Shown: positions 18,547-28,144, counted from the stretch's first letter. The stretch: 64,000 nucleotides of DNA from Epilithonimonas xixisoli (GCF_004365655.1 NZ_SOEO01000003.1:496001-560000); one strand, 5' to 3'. Notes: generated from the sequence alone by a model not told the origin. Made by a program: numbers and translations.

Positions 18547-18549
18547 CTT

Positions 18550-19617
18550 ATGAAAAAGATTGTTGTCATAACGTTAGATATTACTCAATTTGGAGGTACA
18601 GAACGGGCGATACAGAATTTTGCTGATATGCTCCATACATATCACGAAGTTTTAATTTATAGCATAAGTTCTCGAAAAAATGATCAAAGTTTTTTTTTAT
18701 TTCCAGAAAATGTAAAAATTGTTCATTTCGATAAAGAGAAAATTCCTGCATCAATATCAAAAAAAATAGTTTGGTTTTACAAAGTTTTTAAAACGTTAAA
18801 AAAAAGATTAGAAAAAGATAAAGTCGATTTTATTTTGGGAACAGGACACAATATCAATTTTCTTCTGCCATATCTTAAAAGTAAAAAAACAAAAATCTTC
18901 GGAGCAGAGCATATTGATATCGATACCATTCCCAAAGTCTCAAAACTTCTAATGTCAATATCCTATCCTAAGTTGTCAGGACTGATTGTTTTATCTGAAA
19001 AAGCAAAACTAAAAGCACGGAAACTAAATTCTCAAATTTATGTCATACCTAATGTTATAAAAAATAAAAGCTATGATTTACCGAACCAAAATTATTTTAA
19101 AAAAATTATAATGGTTGGTAGAATTAGTGCAGAAAAAGGTTTTGATAGAATTATTCCTATTGCAAAGTACTTGCAAGATTATCATTCAACGTGGATAATT
19201 GATATATATGGAGATGGACCTTCTAAAAATGATTTTGCAGAAAGTCTGAAAAGCAACAATATAAATAATGTAAACCTAAAAGGAGTTACAAAAAATATTG
19301 AGGAAAAGTATGTAGAAAGTTCAATATTTATGCTTACCTCATACACAGAAGCTATGCCCATGGTAGTGTTAGAAGCTAAATCATACAAACTTCCTGTAAT
19401 TGCATATAGAAACGAAGGTACAGAATTATTGATTGAGAACTCAGTAAATGGGATTTTGGTAGAAACAGAAAAGGAATTTGTTGAAGGTCTTAAAACTTTG
19501 ATTGAAAACAAAAATGACATCATTTCGATATTTCAAAAAGCAAGTCAAGAGCAACTCGAAAAGTATTCAGAAGAAGTCATTACAAAACAATGGGATGATT
19601 TAATTGAAAGTAATTAG
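18550..19617 (+). CDS. GT4-family glycosyltransferase
   Basis: A 355-residue GT-B enzyme. The N-terminal domain opens with VVITLDITQFGGTERAIQNFADML (acceptor side), and the C-terminal nucleotide-sugar domain has IIMVGRISAEKGFDRII and the E-x7-E motif EAMPMVVLE (about residues 267-275). It should add one sugar of the repeat unit on the cytoplasmic face of the membrane with retention of configuration; the sugar cannot be read from the sequence. It starts 3 bases after wzy. Confidence 0.88.
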   Translation: MKKIVVITLDITQFGGTERAIQNFADMLHTYHEVLIYSISSRKNDQSFFLFPENVKIVHFDKEKIPASISKKIVWFYKVFKTLKKRLEKDKVDFILGTGHNINFLLPYLKSKKTKIFGAEHIDIDTIPKVSKLLMSISYPKLSGLIVLSEKAKLKARKLNSQIYVIPNVIKNKSYDLPNQNYFKKIIMVGRISAEKGFDRIIPIAKYLQDYHSTWIIDIYGDGPSKNDFAESLKSNNINNVNLKGVTKNIEEKYVESSIFMLTSYTEAMPMVVLEAKSYKLPVIAYRNEGTELLIENSVNGILVETEKEFVEGLKTLIENKNDIISIFQKASQEQLEKYSEEVITKQWDDLIESN

Positions 19618-19660
19618 ATCCTAGTAAAATAATTTATAAGATTAATTCTAGAATATTAAA

Positions 19661-20695
19661 ATGATAATAGATAATATAATCCTTATTGATGCAATCTTCA
19701 TCAACAACGGAGGAGGTAAGATTTTATTAGATTATCTCTACGATGAATTATCAAAAATTGATGATAATACATTTGTGTTTTTGATAGACTCCAGACTAAA
19801 ACACGAATATCCATCAAAAAAGAAAGATAATATACAGATTCATTTTTTAGATGGATTCTCACAAAGATCCAAATTCTACAAAAATCACACATTAAATTTC
19901 AAATCTGTACTTTGTTTTGGGAACATCCCTCCAAATGTGAGACTCAAAGCAAAAGTTTTGACGTACTTTCACCAGCCAATGTATCTTAGCATCCCAAAAG
20001 AATTTGGCATTGTAGAAACCATTAAGTTCAAGCTAAAAATTGCGATTCTCAGATTATTTAAAAAAAATACCGACCAGTGGCTTGTGCAAAGTGATTTTAT
20101 AAAAAATGCATTGCAAAATAAATTTGATATTGAAGAGTCAAAAGTTTTGTTGTTGCCATTTTATCCACCACTTACAGGTGAAGGTTTATTTTCGCGCAAA
20201 AAGAATTCGTTTATCTTTGTAAGTAATGCAAATCCTCATAAAAATCATCAGAATTTAATCAATGCTTTTTGTGAATTTTTTGATCAGCAAAAAGAGGGAT
20301 TGCTCACAGTAACGGTGAACGAAACATTCCCGGAAATATTGAAATTAATAAAAGAAAAAGTAGATCTAGGCTATCCCATCAATAATATTGGTTTTGTTTC
20401 GAGAGACGAGTTGTATAGAGAATATCAGTCGCACCAATACCTGGTTTTTCCGTCTCTGGCCGAAAGTTTTGGACTGGGATTGGTAGAAGCTATTGAAAAT
20501 GGGTGTAAAATCATTGCTTCGGATTTACCTTATGCACACCAAGCGTGTGTTGCAAGTATTTTGATAGAAAAACCCCAGAATAAAGATAATATTTTAGCAG
20601 CGCTGAAGAAAGGTATTGATTATGATAAAATCCCTTTCTCCGAGCAAAAAATACATAATGACATTGAAAAATTAATAAATTTATTGAAACATTAA
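19661..20695 (+). CDS. GT4-like glycosyltransferase
   Basis: A 344-residue protein with a GT-B type C-terminal domain: FIFVSNANPHKNHQNLINAF (donor side), FPSLAESFGLGLVEAI with E-x7-E (ESFGLGLVE, about residues 268-276) and IIASDLPYAHQAC. The N-terminal half (INNGGGKILLDYLYDEL; LTYFHQPMYL) is divergent from the previous enzyme. It is predicted to add another residue to the repeat unit. Its end is 5 bases from the start of the fnlA-like gene. Confidence 0.85.
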   Translation: MIIDNIILIDAIFINNGGGKILLDYLYDELSKIDDNTFVFLIDSRLKHEYPSKKKDNIQIHFLDGFSQRSKFYKNHTLNFKSVLCFGNIPPNVRLKAKVLTYFHQPMYLSIPKEFGIVETIKFKLKIAILRLFKKNTDQWLVQSDFIKNALQNKFDIEESKVLLLPFYPPLTGEGLFSRKKNSFIFVSNANPHKNHQNLINAFCEFFDQQKEGLLTVTVNETFPEILKLIKEKVDLGYPINNIGFVSRDELYREYQSHQYLVFPSLAESFGLGLVEAIENGCKIIASDLPYAHQACVASILIEKPQNKDNILAALKKGIDYDKIPFSEQKIHNDIEKLINLLKH

Positions 20696-20700
20696 GACCC

Positions 20701-21723
20701 ATGGAAATTAAAGATAAAACACTCCTAATCACTGGGGGAACAGGCTCTTTCGGAACAGCAGTTCTTAATCGCTTTTTGCAGACGGACCATTTCAAAGAAA
20801 TCAGAATTTTTTCCCGAGATGAGAAGAAGCAAGATGATATGAGAAATCATTACAAAAACGATAAAATTAAATACTATATCGGTGATGTGAGAGATTTTAA
20901 CTCAGTAGAACCAGCAACCAGAGGTGTGGATTACATTTTCCATGCCGCAGCTTTGAAACAAGTTCCATCTTGTGAGTTTTTTCCAATGCAGGCTGTGGAG
21001 ACCAATGTTGTAGGAACACAAAACGTCATCCGTGCAGCTTCACAGAGCAAAGTCAAAAAAGTGATCTGCCTAAGTACAGATAAAGCGGCTTATCCTATCA
21101 ATGCAATGGGGATTTCCAAAGCTATGATGGAAAAAGTTGCTGTCGCAGAAGCCAGAAATCTGGATGAAACTGTGGTTTGCCTTACCAGATATGGGAATGT
21201 GATGGCTTCCAGAGGATCCGTAATTCCACTTTTTTTGAAACAAATTGAAAATAATGAAGATATTACAATCACAGATCCGAACATGACCCGCTTTCTAATG
21301 TCTTTGGACGAAGCTGTAGAGTTGGTACTTTTTGCATTTGAACATGCAAATCCAGGAGATCTTTTTGTAAACAAAGCACCAGCTACAAATATTGGAATTC
21401 TAGCCGAAGCCGTAAAAAAAATGAAGAATGCGGATAACAAAGTCAAAATCATTGGTACAAGACACGGCGAAAAACTCTACGAAACGCTTTGTACGAGAGA
21501 AGAAATGGCAAAGGCAGAAGATATGGGTGACTTTTACAGAATTCCTGCTGATAATAGAAACTTAAACTACGCAAAATTCTTTTCCGAAGGTAAAAATATA
21601 GAAGAAGAATTGGAGGATTATAATTCTCATAATACACAACAGCAAGATTTGGAAGGTGTGATTAAATTATTATCAACATTAGATATTTTTAATAATGACT
21701 CAAAAGGATATTCAATATATTAA
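20701..21723 (+). CDS. fnlA: FnlA/WbjB/CapE-type UDP-GlcNAc 4,6-dehydratase/epimerase
   Basis: A 340-residue soluble SDR: NAD site LLITGGTGSFGTAVLNRF, FHAAALKQVPSCEFFP, catalytic block STDKAAYPINAMGISKAMMEK (Met in place of Tyr, as in the PglF and CapE groups), and TRYGNVMASRGSVIPLF. It lacks the membrane domain of PglF. Family members convert UDP-GlcNAc to UDP-2-acetamido-4-keto-6-deoxyhexose with further 5- and 3-epimerisation, the first step to UDP-L-FucNAc or UDP-L-QuiNAc. The next three genes provide a cupin, a C2 epimerase and a reductase, which completes such a pathway. Its 3' end overlaps the next gene by 29 bases. Confidence 0.9.
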   Translation: MEIKDKTLLITGGTGSFGTAVLNRFLQTDHFKEIRIFSRDEKKQDDMRNHYKNDKIKYYIGDVRDFNSVEPATRGVDYIFHAAALKQVPSCEFFPMQAVETNVVGTQNVIRAASQSKVKKVICLSTDKAAYPINAMGISKAMMEKVAVAEARNLDETVVCLTRYGNVMASRGSVIPLFLKQIENNEDITITDPNMTRFLMSLDEAVELVLFAFEHANPGDLFVNKAPATNIGILAEAVKKMKNADNKVKIIGTRHGEKLYETLCTREEMAKAEDMGDFYRIPADNRNLNYAKFFSEGKNIEEELEDYNSHNTQQQDLEGVIKLLSTLDIFNNDSKGYSIY

Positions 21724-22114
21724 GGGGGAATCATTCTCAGATGATAGAGGATCGCTTTTCTTTAATAATAGCTTAGACTTTTCAGAAATTAAAAAAGTTT
21801 ATATCATAGAAAATGCAAATACATCTGTGGTAAGAGCTTGGCAAGGACACGCCATAGAGCAAAGATGGTTCATAGCCAGCAGAGGTAGTTTTGAAATAAA
21901 AGTTGTGAAAATTGATAATTGGACAGATCCATCTGACAATCTACCTATAGAAAGTTTCAAACTCGAAAGCTCCGATTTTTCTATTCTAAAAGTTCCACCT
22001 GGCTTTGCAACATCTATTCAGGCTTTGGAAGAGCAATCAAAACTTCTTGTAATGGCAGATTACGCAGCGGGACAAGTGGATGATAACTATAAATTCGACA
22101 AAAACAAATGGTAA
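21695..22114 (+). CDS. Stand-alone cupin of the sugar epimerase/WxcM-like type
   Basis: A 139-residue single-domain cupin. The stretch VVRAWQGHAIEQRWFIASRG resembles the R-G-x-H metal/substrate region of RmlC-like epimerases and of FdtA/WxcM ketoisomerases, and FSILKVPPGFATSIQAL is the second cupin motif. In CapF/FnlB enzymes of the L-FucNAc pathway a cupin is fused to the reductase; here a cupin and an RmlD-like reductase are separate genes in the same operon. It may act as the C3 epimerase step or a ketoisomerase; the exact reaction is unresolved. It overlaps both neighbours (29 bases upstream, 7 bases downstream), so it is firmly coupled in the cassette. Confidence 0.78.
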   Translation: MTQKDIQYIKGESFSDDRGSLFFNNSLDFSEIKKVYIIENANTSVVRAWQGHAIEQRWFIASRGSFEIKVVKIDNWTDPSDNLPIESFKLESSDFSILKVPPGFATSIQALEEQSKLLVMADYAAGQVDDNYKFDKNKW

Positions 22115-23244
22115 AAAATACAAAAAAGCTAAAATTAGCAACAATATTAGGAACACGACCAGAAATCATTAGACTGGCAGAATGCATAAAAAAAAGTGAT
22201 ATCTACTTTGACCACATCTTAATTCATACAGGACAGAATTACGATTACGAGCTCAACGAGATATTTTTTGAAGATTTGGGTCTTAGAAAACCTGATTATT
22301 TCTTGAATGTTGCAGGTGAGCACTTGGGTGAGACTATCGGTAATGTGATTGCCAAATCATATGACGTTTTGACAAAGGAAATGCCGGATGCATTACTTGT
22401 TTTGGGAGACACCAACAGTGTGCTGAGTACCATAGCTGCGAAAAGACTTAAAATTCCAATTTTCCATATGGAAGCAGGAAACAGATGTTTTGACCAGAAT
22501 GTGCCGGAGGAAATCAATCGAAAAATTTCGGACCATATCAGTGATATTAATTTGACTTACACAGAAAACAGCAGAAGATATTTGCTAAGTGAAGGCTTCC
22601 GCAAGGATCACGTCTTCGTGACAGGATCACCTCTGAAGGAAGTTTTAGAAAAGTATAACTCTAAAATAGAGTCTAGCAATGTTGTAGAAAGATTAGGACT
22701 GAAGGATAATAATTACATTGTAGTAAGCGCACACAGAGAAGAAAATATTGATTTGAGTAATCATTTTGATGTTTTAGTAGACTCTCTAAACGCTGTAGCG
22801 GAAAAATATCAAATGCCTATTATTTTTTCCACACATCCTAGAACGAAAAACAGAATTGCAAAGAATAACATACAATTCCATCCATTGATTTCCAATGTTC
22901 CACCACTTGGCTTCTTTGATTATGTTAATCTGCAAAAAAAATCATTCATCGTACTGTCGGACAGTGGTACCATTAGTGAGGAGTCCGCTATGATGGGCTT
23001 CCCAGCGGTAAGCATCAGAACAAGTACAGAAAGACCTGAGGCCATAGATGCAGGAACCATCGTTTTGGGAGGAATCACAGAGGATCAAATCCTGAATTCT
23101 ATAGAAATTGCAAGAGGTTTGCACGACGTAGATATCCAGCAACCGTTTGAGTATGAAGTGAAGAATACGGCAGACAGAGTCATAAAAGTTATACAAAGTT
23201 ATACCTCAATAGTGAATAAAGTTACTTGGGACAAAAAGATTTAA
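22108..23244 (+). CDS. WecB/FnlC/CapG-type non-hydrolysing UDP-sugar 2-epimerase
   Basis: A 378-residue UDP-N-acetylglucosamine 2-epimerase-family protein with TILGTRPEIIRLAECI, HTGQNYDYELNEIFFEDL, VLGDTNSVLS, HMEAGNRCFDQNVPEEINR, VSAHREEN and LSDSGTISEESAMMGFP. The NRCFDQNVPEE block, in place of the RSGD/RTGN region of WecB, fits the subfamily that epimerises 6-deoxy sugars (FnlC/CapG/WbvD). It would perform the last step to UDP-L-FucNAc or UDP-L-QuiNAc. The start overlaps the cupin gene by 7 bases. Confidence 0.9.
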   Translation: MVKNTKKLKLATILGTRPEIIRLAECIKKSDIYFDHILIHTGQNYDYELNEIFFEDLGLRKPDYFLNVAGEHLGETIGNVIAKSYDVLTKEMPDALLVLGDTNSVLSTIAAKRLKIPIFHMEAGNRCFDQNVPEEINRKISDHISDINLTYTENSRRYLLSEGFRKDHVFVTGSPLKEVLEKYNSKIESSNVVERLGLKDNNYIVVSAHREENIDLSNHFDVLVDSLNAVAEKYQMPIIFSTHPRTKNRIAKNNIQFHPLISNVPPLGFFDYVNLQKKSFIVLSDSGTISEESAMMGFPAVSIRTSTERPEAIDAGTIVLGGITEDQILNSIEIARGLHDVDIQQPFEYEVKNTADRVIKVIQSYTSIVNKVTWDKKI

Positions 23245-23247
23245 GCT

Positions 23248-24111
23248 ATGAAAAAAATACTTATTATCGGAATCAAAGGTATGGCGGGGCATCTCCTGTT
23301 CCAATACTACCAGCAGAATAACTTGTATGATGTCTATGGAATTGCCAGAAACATAGAGCCGTCTGATAAAGTTTTTAATCTTGATGTTTCAGATACATCT
23401 GTTTTAAAATCTATTATCACTGAAAATCAATTTGACTATGTAGTCAATTGTATTGGTATTCTGAACAAAGATGCAGAGGACAATCCTTCGAAAGCCATTT
23501 GGTTCAATAGTTATTTTCCTCATTTCTTAGAGGAAATTACCAAAGGGACTGACACAAAAATTATTCATATCAGTACAGATTGTGTTTTCTCTGGGAAGGA
23601 AAATGGTGGATATGCAGAGACTAGTTTTAAAAATGGAATTGGTTTTTATGCCCAATCCAAAGCTCTAGGCGAGTTGGATAATGATAAGGACTTAACCATC
23701 AGAACCTCAATCATCGGTCCGGAACTCAATCAAAATGGAATTGGACTGTTTCATTGGTTTATGAGCCAGCCGGATGATGCCACACTAAAAGGTTTTTCAA
23801 ATGTCTTTTGGTCAGGTATCACTACACTGGAACTTGCTAAAGTCGTAGATGATGCCATTAAAAATAAAGTCACCGGGTTGAAGCAAATTTCCCGGGAGAA
23901 AATCGATAAGTATAGTTTGATTTCACTTTTCAATGAGATCTTTAAAAATGAAAAAATTGAAATTCTATCAAACGGAGATTATCATTCCGATAAAAGCTTG
24001 GTAAGTGAGAGAACTGATTATGTTTACAATGTTCCCACTTATAAAGAGATGATGATGGAGATGAGAGATTGGATATTTGAAAAGAACAAAACAGCCTATT
24101 TCTATGAGTAA
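23248..24111 (+). CDS. RmlD-like SDR sugar-nucleotide reductase
   Basis: A 287-residue extended SDR of the RmlD group: IIGIKGMAGHLLFQYY (NAD(P) site), VVNCIGILNKDAEDNP, HISTDCVFSGKENGGYAET and the catalytic YAQSK (Tyr near residue 134, Lys near 138). It carries no C-terminal cupin. RmlD-like reductases without a cupin act at C4 in the UDP-L-QuiNAc route (WbvR/QnlA type), while CapF/FnlB of the L-FucNAc route is a fused reductase-cupin. Its presence between the 2-epimerase and a WbuB-like transferase places it in the same pathway. Confidence 0.85.
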   Translation: MKKILIIGIKGMAGHLLFQYYQQNNLYDVYGIARNIEPSDKVFNLDVSDTSVLKSIITENQFDYVVNCIGILNKDAEDNPSKAIWFNSYFPHFLEEITKGTDTKIIHISTDCVFSGKENGGYAETSFKNGIGFYAQSKALGELDNDKDLTIRTSIIGPELNQNGIGLFHWFMSQPDDATLKGFSNVFWSGITTLELAKVVDDAIKNKVTGLKQISREKIDKYSLISLFNEIFKNEKIEILSNGDYHSDKSLVSERTDYVYNVPTYKEMMMEMRDWIFEKNKTAYFYE

Positions 24112-25294
24112 ACTTTTTGTCGTGTCCGAATTATTTTATCCGGAAGAAACATCTACAGCATTTGTTATGACAAAAATTGTTAACAAACTGTCAGAAAAAT
24201 ATGATGAAGTAGAAGTTATCTGTGGTAACAGTAATTATGATACTCTAGACAAGAAAAGTGAAAATTATTTTCTTGATACTAAAGTGAAACGAACAGTTAT
24301 AAATGGTTTTAAAGGTTCAAAAAACAATCTTATTGCTAGAGCTGTTCGATTTGTTTTTTTAAGCCTGTCGATGTTTGTAACACTTTTGCGTAAGGTCAAA
24401 TCTACAGATAAAGTTGTAATTGTAACCAATCCAGCTCCAATTATTATTTTAGCCCAATGGTTAAAAATTATTAAGAAGATGCAACTTATTATTCTTGTTC
24501 ACGATGTTTTTCCAGAGAACACTGTACCTGCAGGAATTATAAAGTCAAAAGAGTCCTTTTTATATAAGATTTTACTGAAATGGTTTAACTCTGCGTATGC
24601 CTCAGCGGATAAGCTAATTGTGGTTGGCAGAGATATGAAGGTAGTCTTGCAAGATAAAGTTAGGAGTAATGCAAAACTTGTTGCCACAGTAGAAGTGATA
24701 GAAAACTGGGCAGAAGAAAAGAAAGTGATTCCAAAAAGATCTGCCACAGATAGAGAAGATAAAATTATTTTTCAGTTTGCTGGCAATCTAGGTAGGGTAC
24801 AAGGCTTGGCTGAGTTGATTCGAATTATAAAAAAGACGAATAATGATATTCTAGAATTCCACTTTGTAGGTGAGGGTGCCATTAAACAAGAGTTAATAGA
24901 TTTTGTGAAAGACAATCAAATGACGAATGTTGTTTTCAAGGGTGCATACAAAAGAGAGGATCAAACAGAAGTTCTCAATGCTTGTGATATTTCTATCGTT
25001 ACCCTATCGCCAGGAATGTTTGGCTTGGGTGTGCCCTCTAAAACCTATAATATTTTAGCTGCAGGTAAGGCCGTCATGTTTATAGGCGATGTAAATAGTG
25101 AAATTGACCTGTTGGTAAAAGAACAAAAGATCGGCTATAGTTTTCATAATGAAAATGGGATTCTCGAGTTTTTTAATTCCTTGACCATCGATAAAAAAGA
25201 GCAACTTCAAAATTTTGGAGTCAAGGCAAGACATTTGGCAGAAACAATTTATTCTGAAGAGTCTATACTAAACAGATACCGAGACAGCATTTAA
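24104..25294 (+). CDS. WbuB-like GT4 glycosyltransferase
   Basis: A 396-residue GT-B protein with the N-terminal FVVSELFYPEETSTAFVMTKI block of WbuB-like transferases, a membrane-proximal hydrophobic stretch (about 80-130), VVGRDMK, FQFAGNLGRVQGLAELI and a C-terminal FGLGVPSKTYNILAAGKAVM donor site. WbuB-type enzymes are associated with L-FucNAc or L-QuiNAc transfer, which fits the genes just upstream. The ATG at 24104 overlaps the preceding stop by 8 bases (ATGAGTAA), so it is preferred over an in-frame start at 24077. Confidence 0.87.
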   Translation: MSKLFVVSELFYPEETSTAFVMTKIVNKLSEKYDEVEVICGNSNYDTLDKKSENYFLDTKVKRTVINGFKGSKNNLIARAVRFVFLSLSMFVTLLRKVKSTDKVVIVTNPAPIIILAQWLKIIKKMQLIILVHDVFPENTVPAGIIKSKESFLYKILLKWFNSAYASADKLIVVGRDMKVVLQDKVRSNAKLVATVEVIENWAEEKKVIPKRSATDREDKIIFQFAGNLGRVQGLAELIRIIKKTNNDILEFHFVGEGAIKQELIDFVKDNQMTNVVFKGAYKREDQTEVLNACDISIVTLSPGMFGLGVPSKTYNILAAGKAVMFIGDVNSEIDLLVKEQKIGYSFHNENGILEFFNSLTIDKKEQLQNFGVKARHLAETIYSEESILNRYRDSI

Positions 25295-25306
25295 AATAAT
25301 TTTATT

Positions 25307-26218
25307 ATGAAAGTAGGTGTTTTGGGTTTTAATGGATTTATGGGCAAAAACTTATGCCAACATCTTAAATCAACCTTTGAGGTCGTAGAAGTATCTCTTC
25401 GTGATACAGATTGGGAAACGCAGCTTCAACAGTGTGATGTTTATATTAATCTTGTTGGAAAAGCACACGATCACAAGGGTGTAGCTACAGAGTTAGATTA
25501 TTATTATGCCAATTCTGATCTACCGAAACGTGTTTTCGAGGTTTTCCTAAAATCAGAAGCCAAGTTGTACATTCATGTAAGTTCTTTGGCTGCACAACAA
25601 GAATTAAAATCTGATAGAGCCTTGTTGGAGGATGACCCTTGCCAGCCAGTCACAACTTATGGCAAAAGTAAAAGGGATTTTGAAGAATGGATTTTGAAAA
25701 AAACACCACTTACAGATAAGAAAGTAATCGTACTCCGCCCCCCAATGGTTCACGGGCCAGGCGATAAAGGGAATTTGGGAGTATTGTATAAGTTGATTTC
25801 AAAAGGCATTCCCTATCCTTTGAATGCCTTCAAGAACGAAAGATCCTTTCTTTCAATAGATAATTTTTGTTATTTTGTGAAGAAGATTATTGATAATCAA
25901 GGCAAATTGATAAGTGGTATTTATAACGTGTCAGATGATGAGCCGGTTTCCACAACGAAAATTATTAATATTATCAAAAACGAAGCAAGCAAAAAGGTAA
26001 TAAACGTAAGTCTTCCGAAATTTTTTGTTAAAGCAATCGCAAAAATTGGTGATGTTTTGCCAATTCCCTTAAATAGTGTAAGACTAGAGAAGATGACATC
26101 CAATCTTTTAGTTTCTAACCAAAAAATTAAAACTGCACTGGAAATAGAAAAACTACCATTAAGCGCAGAGGAAGGATTGCGCAAAACAATCAGAAGTTTT
26201 ATTGATAAGAAAATATAA
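25307..26218 (+). CDS. WbpV/WreQ-like SDR (UDP-4-keto-6-deoxy-HexNAc reductase or epimerase)
   Basis: A 303-residue SDR: GVLGFNGFMGKNLCQHL (NAD(P) site), VSSLAAQQ, catalytic TYGKSKRDFEEW (Y-x-x-x-K), VLRPPMVHGPGDKGN and a C-terminal PLNSVRLEKMTSNLLVSNQKI block. These are features of the WbpV/WreQ branch, which reduces UDP-4-keto-6-deoxy-GlcNAc to UDP-D-QuiNAc (or acts as a 4-epimerase/reductase to FucNAc). PglF upstream could supply its substrate. The genomic partner of this branch is usually a WbpL/WreU-like initiating transferase, which is found at 28260, on the other side of the antisense gene. Its stop codon directly abuts the stop of the opposite-strand gene. Confidence 0.82.
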   Translation: MKVGVLGFNGFMGKNLCQHLKSTFEVVEVSLRDTDWETQLQQCDVYINLVGKAHDHKGVATELDYYYANSDLPKRVFEVFLKSEAKLYIHVSSLAAQQELKSDRALLEDDPCQPVTTYGKSKRDFEEWILKKTPLTDKKVIVLRPPMVHGPGDKGNLGVLYKLISKGIPYPLNAFKNERSFLSIDNFCYFVKKIIDNQGKLISGIYNVSDDEPVSTTKIINIIKNEASKKVINVSLPKFFVKAIAKIGDVLPIPLNSVRLEKMTSNLLVSNQKIKTALEIEKLPLSAEEGLRKTIRSFIDKKI

Positions 26219-28144
26219 TTATTCCAATATTTTAGTTTGAATATCTATTAAGCAATCCGTTCCTAGACGATTGTAAAGGAAAATAACTCCAGAATCTTTG
26301 TCTTCTAAAAAAGTTATTTTTTGATCCTTTATCTCTGTGCCAAGTGAAAAGATAGATTTTCCTCCATTGTTGATGATTTCTGTTTTTCCAGTTTTGTAAA
26401 TTACAAATTCGAATGTGTCATAGATATCATTTGCAAAGATTTCTACAGCATACTTTACAGTTTGTTTATTTTGGATAATATCTCCCTTTTTAGAATTATT
26501 AAGAGGAATAAAATCAATATTATTACTTGCAATTTTAATCTGTTGGGCATATGATTTGAACCCTTCTGAGATTGCATTTTTTCTGAAAACTTTTGGCTTG
26601 CTGATAATCATATGGTTTTGGAAAAAATTTTTCCCTTCAAAAGTCTCATTTTGTTCTGTCGTGTTGGATAACAAAGTTCCATTTTTAAAGTAAGATTCTG
26701 TATCTGGATACAATGAAATATTTTTTAAGTAAACCACAAGCGGTGCATCGCTATTTTTGAAATTGACATCCAAAGCAAATTCTTTTTTTACCTGCTTATC
26801 ACTCCAGGTGAGGATGTTCTCCAATGAAACTCTGCCATAGGTTGTATTTCCGATATGTATGCCATTTGCAGTTCCAGAAAGCATAATATTATTAAGTTGT
26901 AAATTGGAAATTGTTTCATTTTCACCAAACCAAAAGTTGGCACCTGCAAGTTTTCCTTGGTTTTTAATTTCTGAAGTTAATTGTTCAATTCTTACATTTT
27001 CAAATTTTACATTTGGCAGAGAATTGTGTGATTGCGTATTTTCTGTATATAATCCAAATAAACCTTGATTCCAGCTTTGTGATCCTGAGAACAAAATGTT
27101 TTGAGAATTTAAAGCGTCTGATTTATAATAAACATTTGCCAAACCATATTTTCCAGACCAATTCATATAATCAAATACAGTTACAAAATCTGTGAATTTT
27201 GAAAACAAAATGCCTACATCAGACAAAGTAAACAAGTTGTAGATACTCGTAACTTCAGAGTCTCCGTTGAATTCCACACCTATATTAGCATCTTTCAATT
27301 TGTTATTATTCAAAATGAATTCTTCCAAATCTTTTTTGTTAAAAAGTTGATAGTCTGATAGTTGAAATACTTTAACATTCTGAATCAAAGGTTTGTGTAC
27401 CGCTCCTACAATGATTCCTCTATTGCCTCTCAGCCTTTTTTTGTTACTATTAATAATGACGAGGGTAATATCTTTAATATAATTATAATCATACGTACGG
27501 TCTTTTAAAATACCACCTACTTTTCCCATAGACACTAGAAATGTATTGGATTTGTCTGTTTCGAGAATGAGCCTGGATTTTGCCATCGAAACTCCCTTCA
27601 GTCCTTTTACTTGATATTCTCCTATTTTGGTATGATAATCTCCAGCGCCGAGAGAAATGTCAAAAAAAACGGGATCAAGTTGTTTCAACGCATCTACAAC
27701 ATCCAAAGTATTGTCATTCGGAAAGATACCGTACCATTCTGGATATGCAAAATCAGTCGAGGAGAAAAAAGTTCCCGATAGTTTTATATTTTCGAAGATT
27801 TTAATTCGCTCTGCTTTGATCTTTGTTTTGTTCCCAATGAAAGTCCCATTTTTGAAATATCCACCATCAAAATCTAAAATAATTCCTGATGAAACCTTAG
27901 CAAAATCAATTGTCTTATTACCCAGATTGAAAATGTAATCATTGGGAATGATCAATTTTTTACTGTTAGTTTTGCCCACTGTTTCAAGGGCTTTTAAGAA
28001 TGCGGAAGAATCATCACTCGTTCCATCTCCTTTTGCACCGAAGTCTGTAAGGCTGTAGTTCTTTGTTTTAAGTAAATCTGTAGAATTTTGTCTTGCCGCT
28101 ACAAGCGCCGAAAACAATGTAAAGAAAAGAAGAATATTTTTCAT
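26219..28144 (-). CDS. Secreted pectate-lyase-superfamily (right-handed beta-helix) protein
   Basis: A 641-residue protein with a signal peptide (MKNILLFFTLFSALVAARQ) and, near residues 30-75, the block TDFGAKGDGTSDDSSAFLKALE followed by KLIIPNDYIFNLG, the hallmark of the pectate lyase superfamily domain (beta-helix polysaccharide lyases and hydrolases, and phage tailspikes). The rest is Asn/Gly-rich and compatible with stacked beta-helix turns. No T9SS sorting domain is seen at the C-terminus, and catalytic residues could not be assigned. It is the only minus-strand gene in the polysaccharide locus and has its own promoter at 28165-28194. A role in trimming, releasing or modifying the polymer is inference. 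Confidence 0.83.
   Translation of the reverse strand: MKNILLFFTLFSALVAARQNSTDLLKTKNYSLTDFGAKGDGTSDDSSAFLKALETVGKTNSKKLIIPNDYIFNLGNKTIDFAKVSSGIILDFDGGYFKNGTFIGNKTKIKAERIKIFENIKLSGTFFSSTDFAYPEWYGIFPNDNTLDVVDALKQLDPVFFDISLGAGDYHTKIGEYQVKGLKGVSMAKSRLILETDKSNTFLVSMGKVGGILKDRTYDYNYIKDITLVIINSNKKRLRGNRGIIVGAVHKPLIQNVKVFQLSDYQLFNKKDLEEFILNNNKLKDANIGVEFNGDSEVTSIYNLFTLSDVGILFSKFTDFVTVFDYMNWSGKYGLANVYYKSDALNSQNILFSGSQSWNQGLFGLYTENTQSHNSLPNVKFENVRIEQLTSEIKNQGKLAGANFWFGENETISNLQLNNIMLSGTANGIHIGNTTYGRVSLENILTWSDKQVKKEFALDVNFKNSDAPLVVYLKNISLYPDTESYFKNGTLLSNTTEQNETFEGKNFFQNHMIISKPKVFRKNAISEGFKSYAQQIKIASNNIDFIPLNNSKKGDIIQNKQTVKYAVEIFANDIYDTFEFVIYKTGKTEIINNGGKSIFSLGTEIKDQKITFLEDKDSGVIFLYNRLGTDCLIDIQTKILE

Noticed and set aside
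20701-22114. Possible frameshift between the fnlA-like gene and the cupin gene
   Set aside because: The 29-base overlap lies after a complete FnlA-type C-terminus and the cupin has its own ATG and full domain, so they are two coupled genes.
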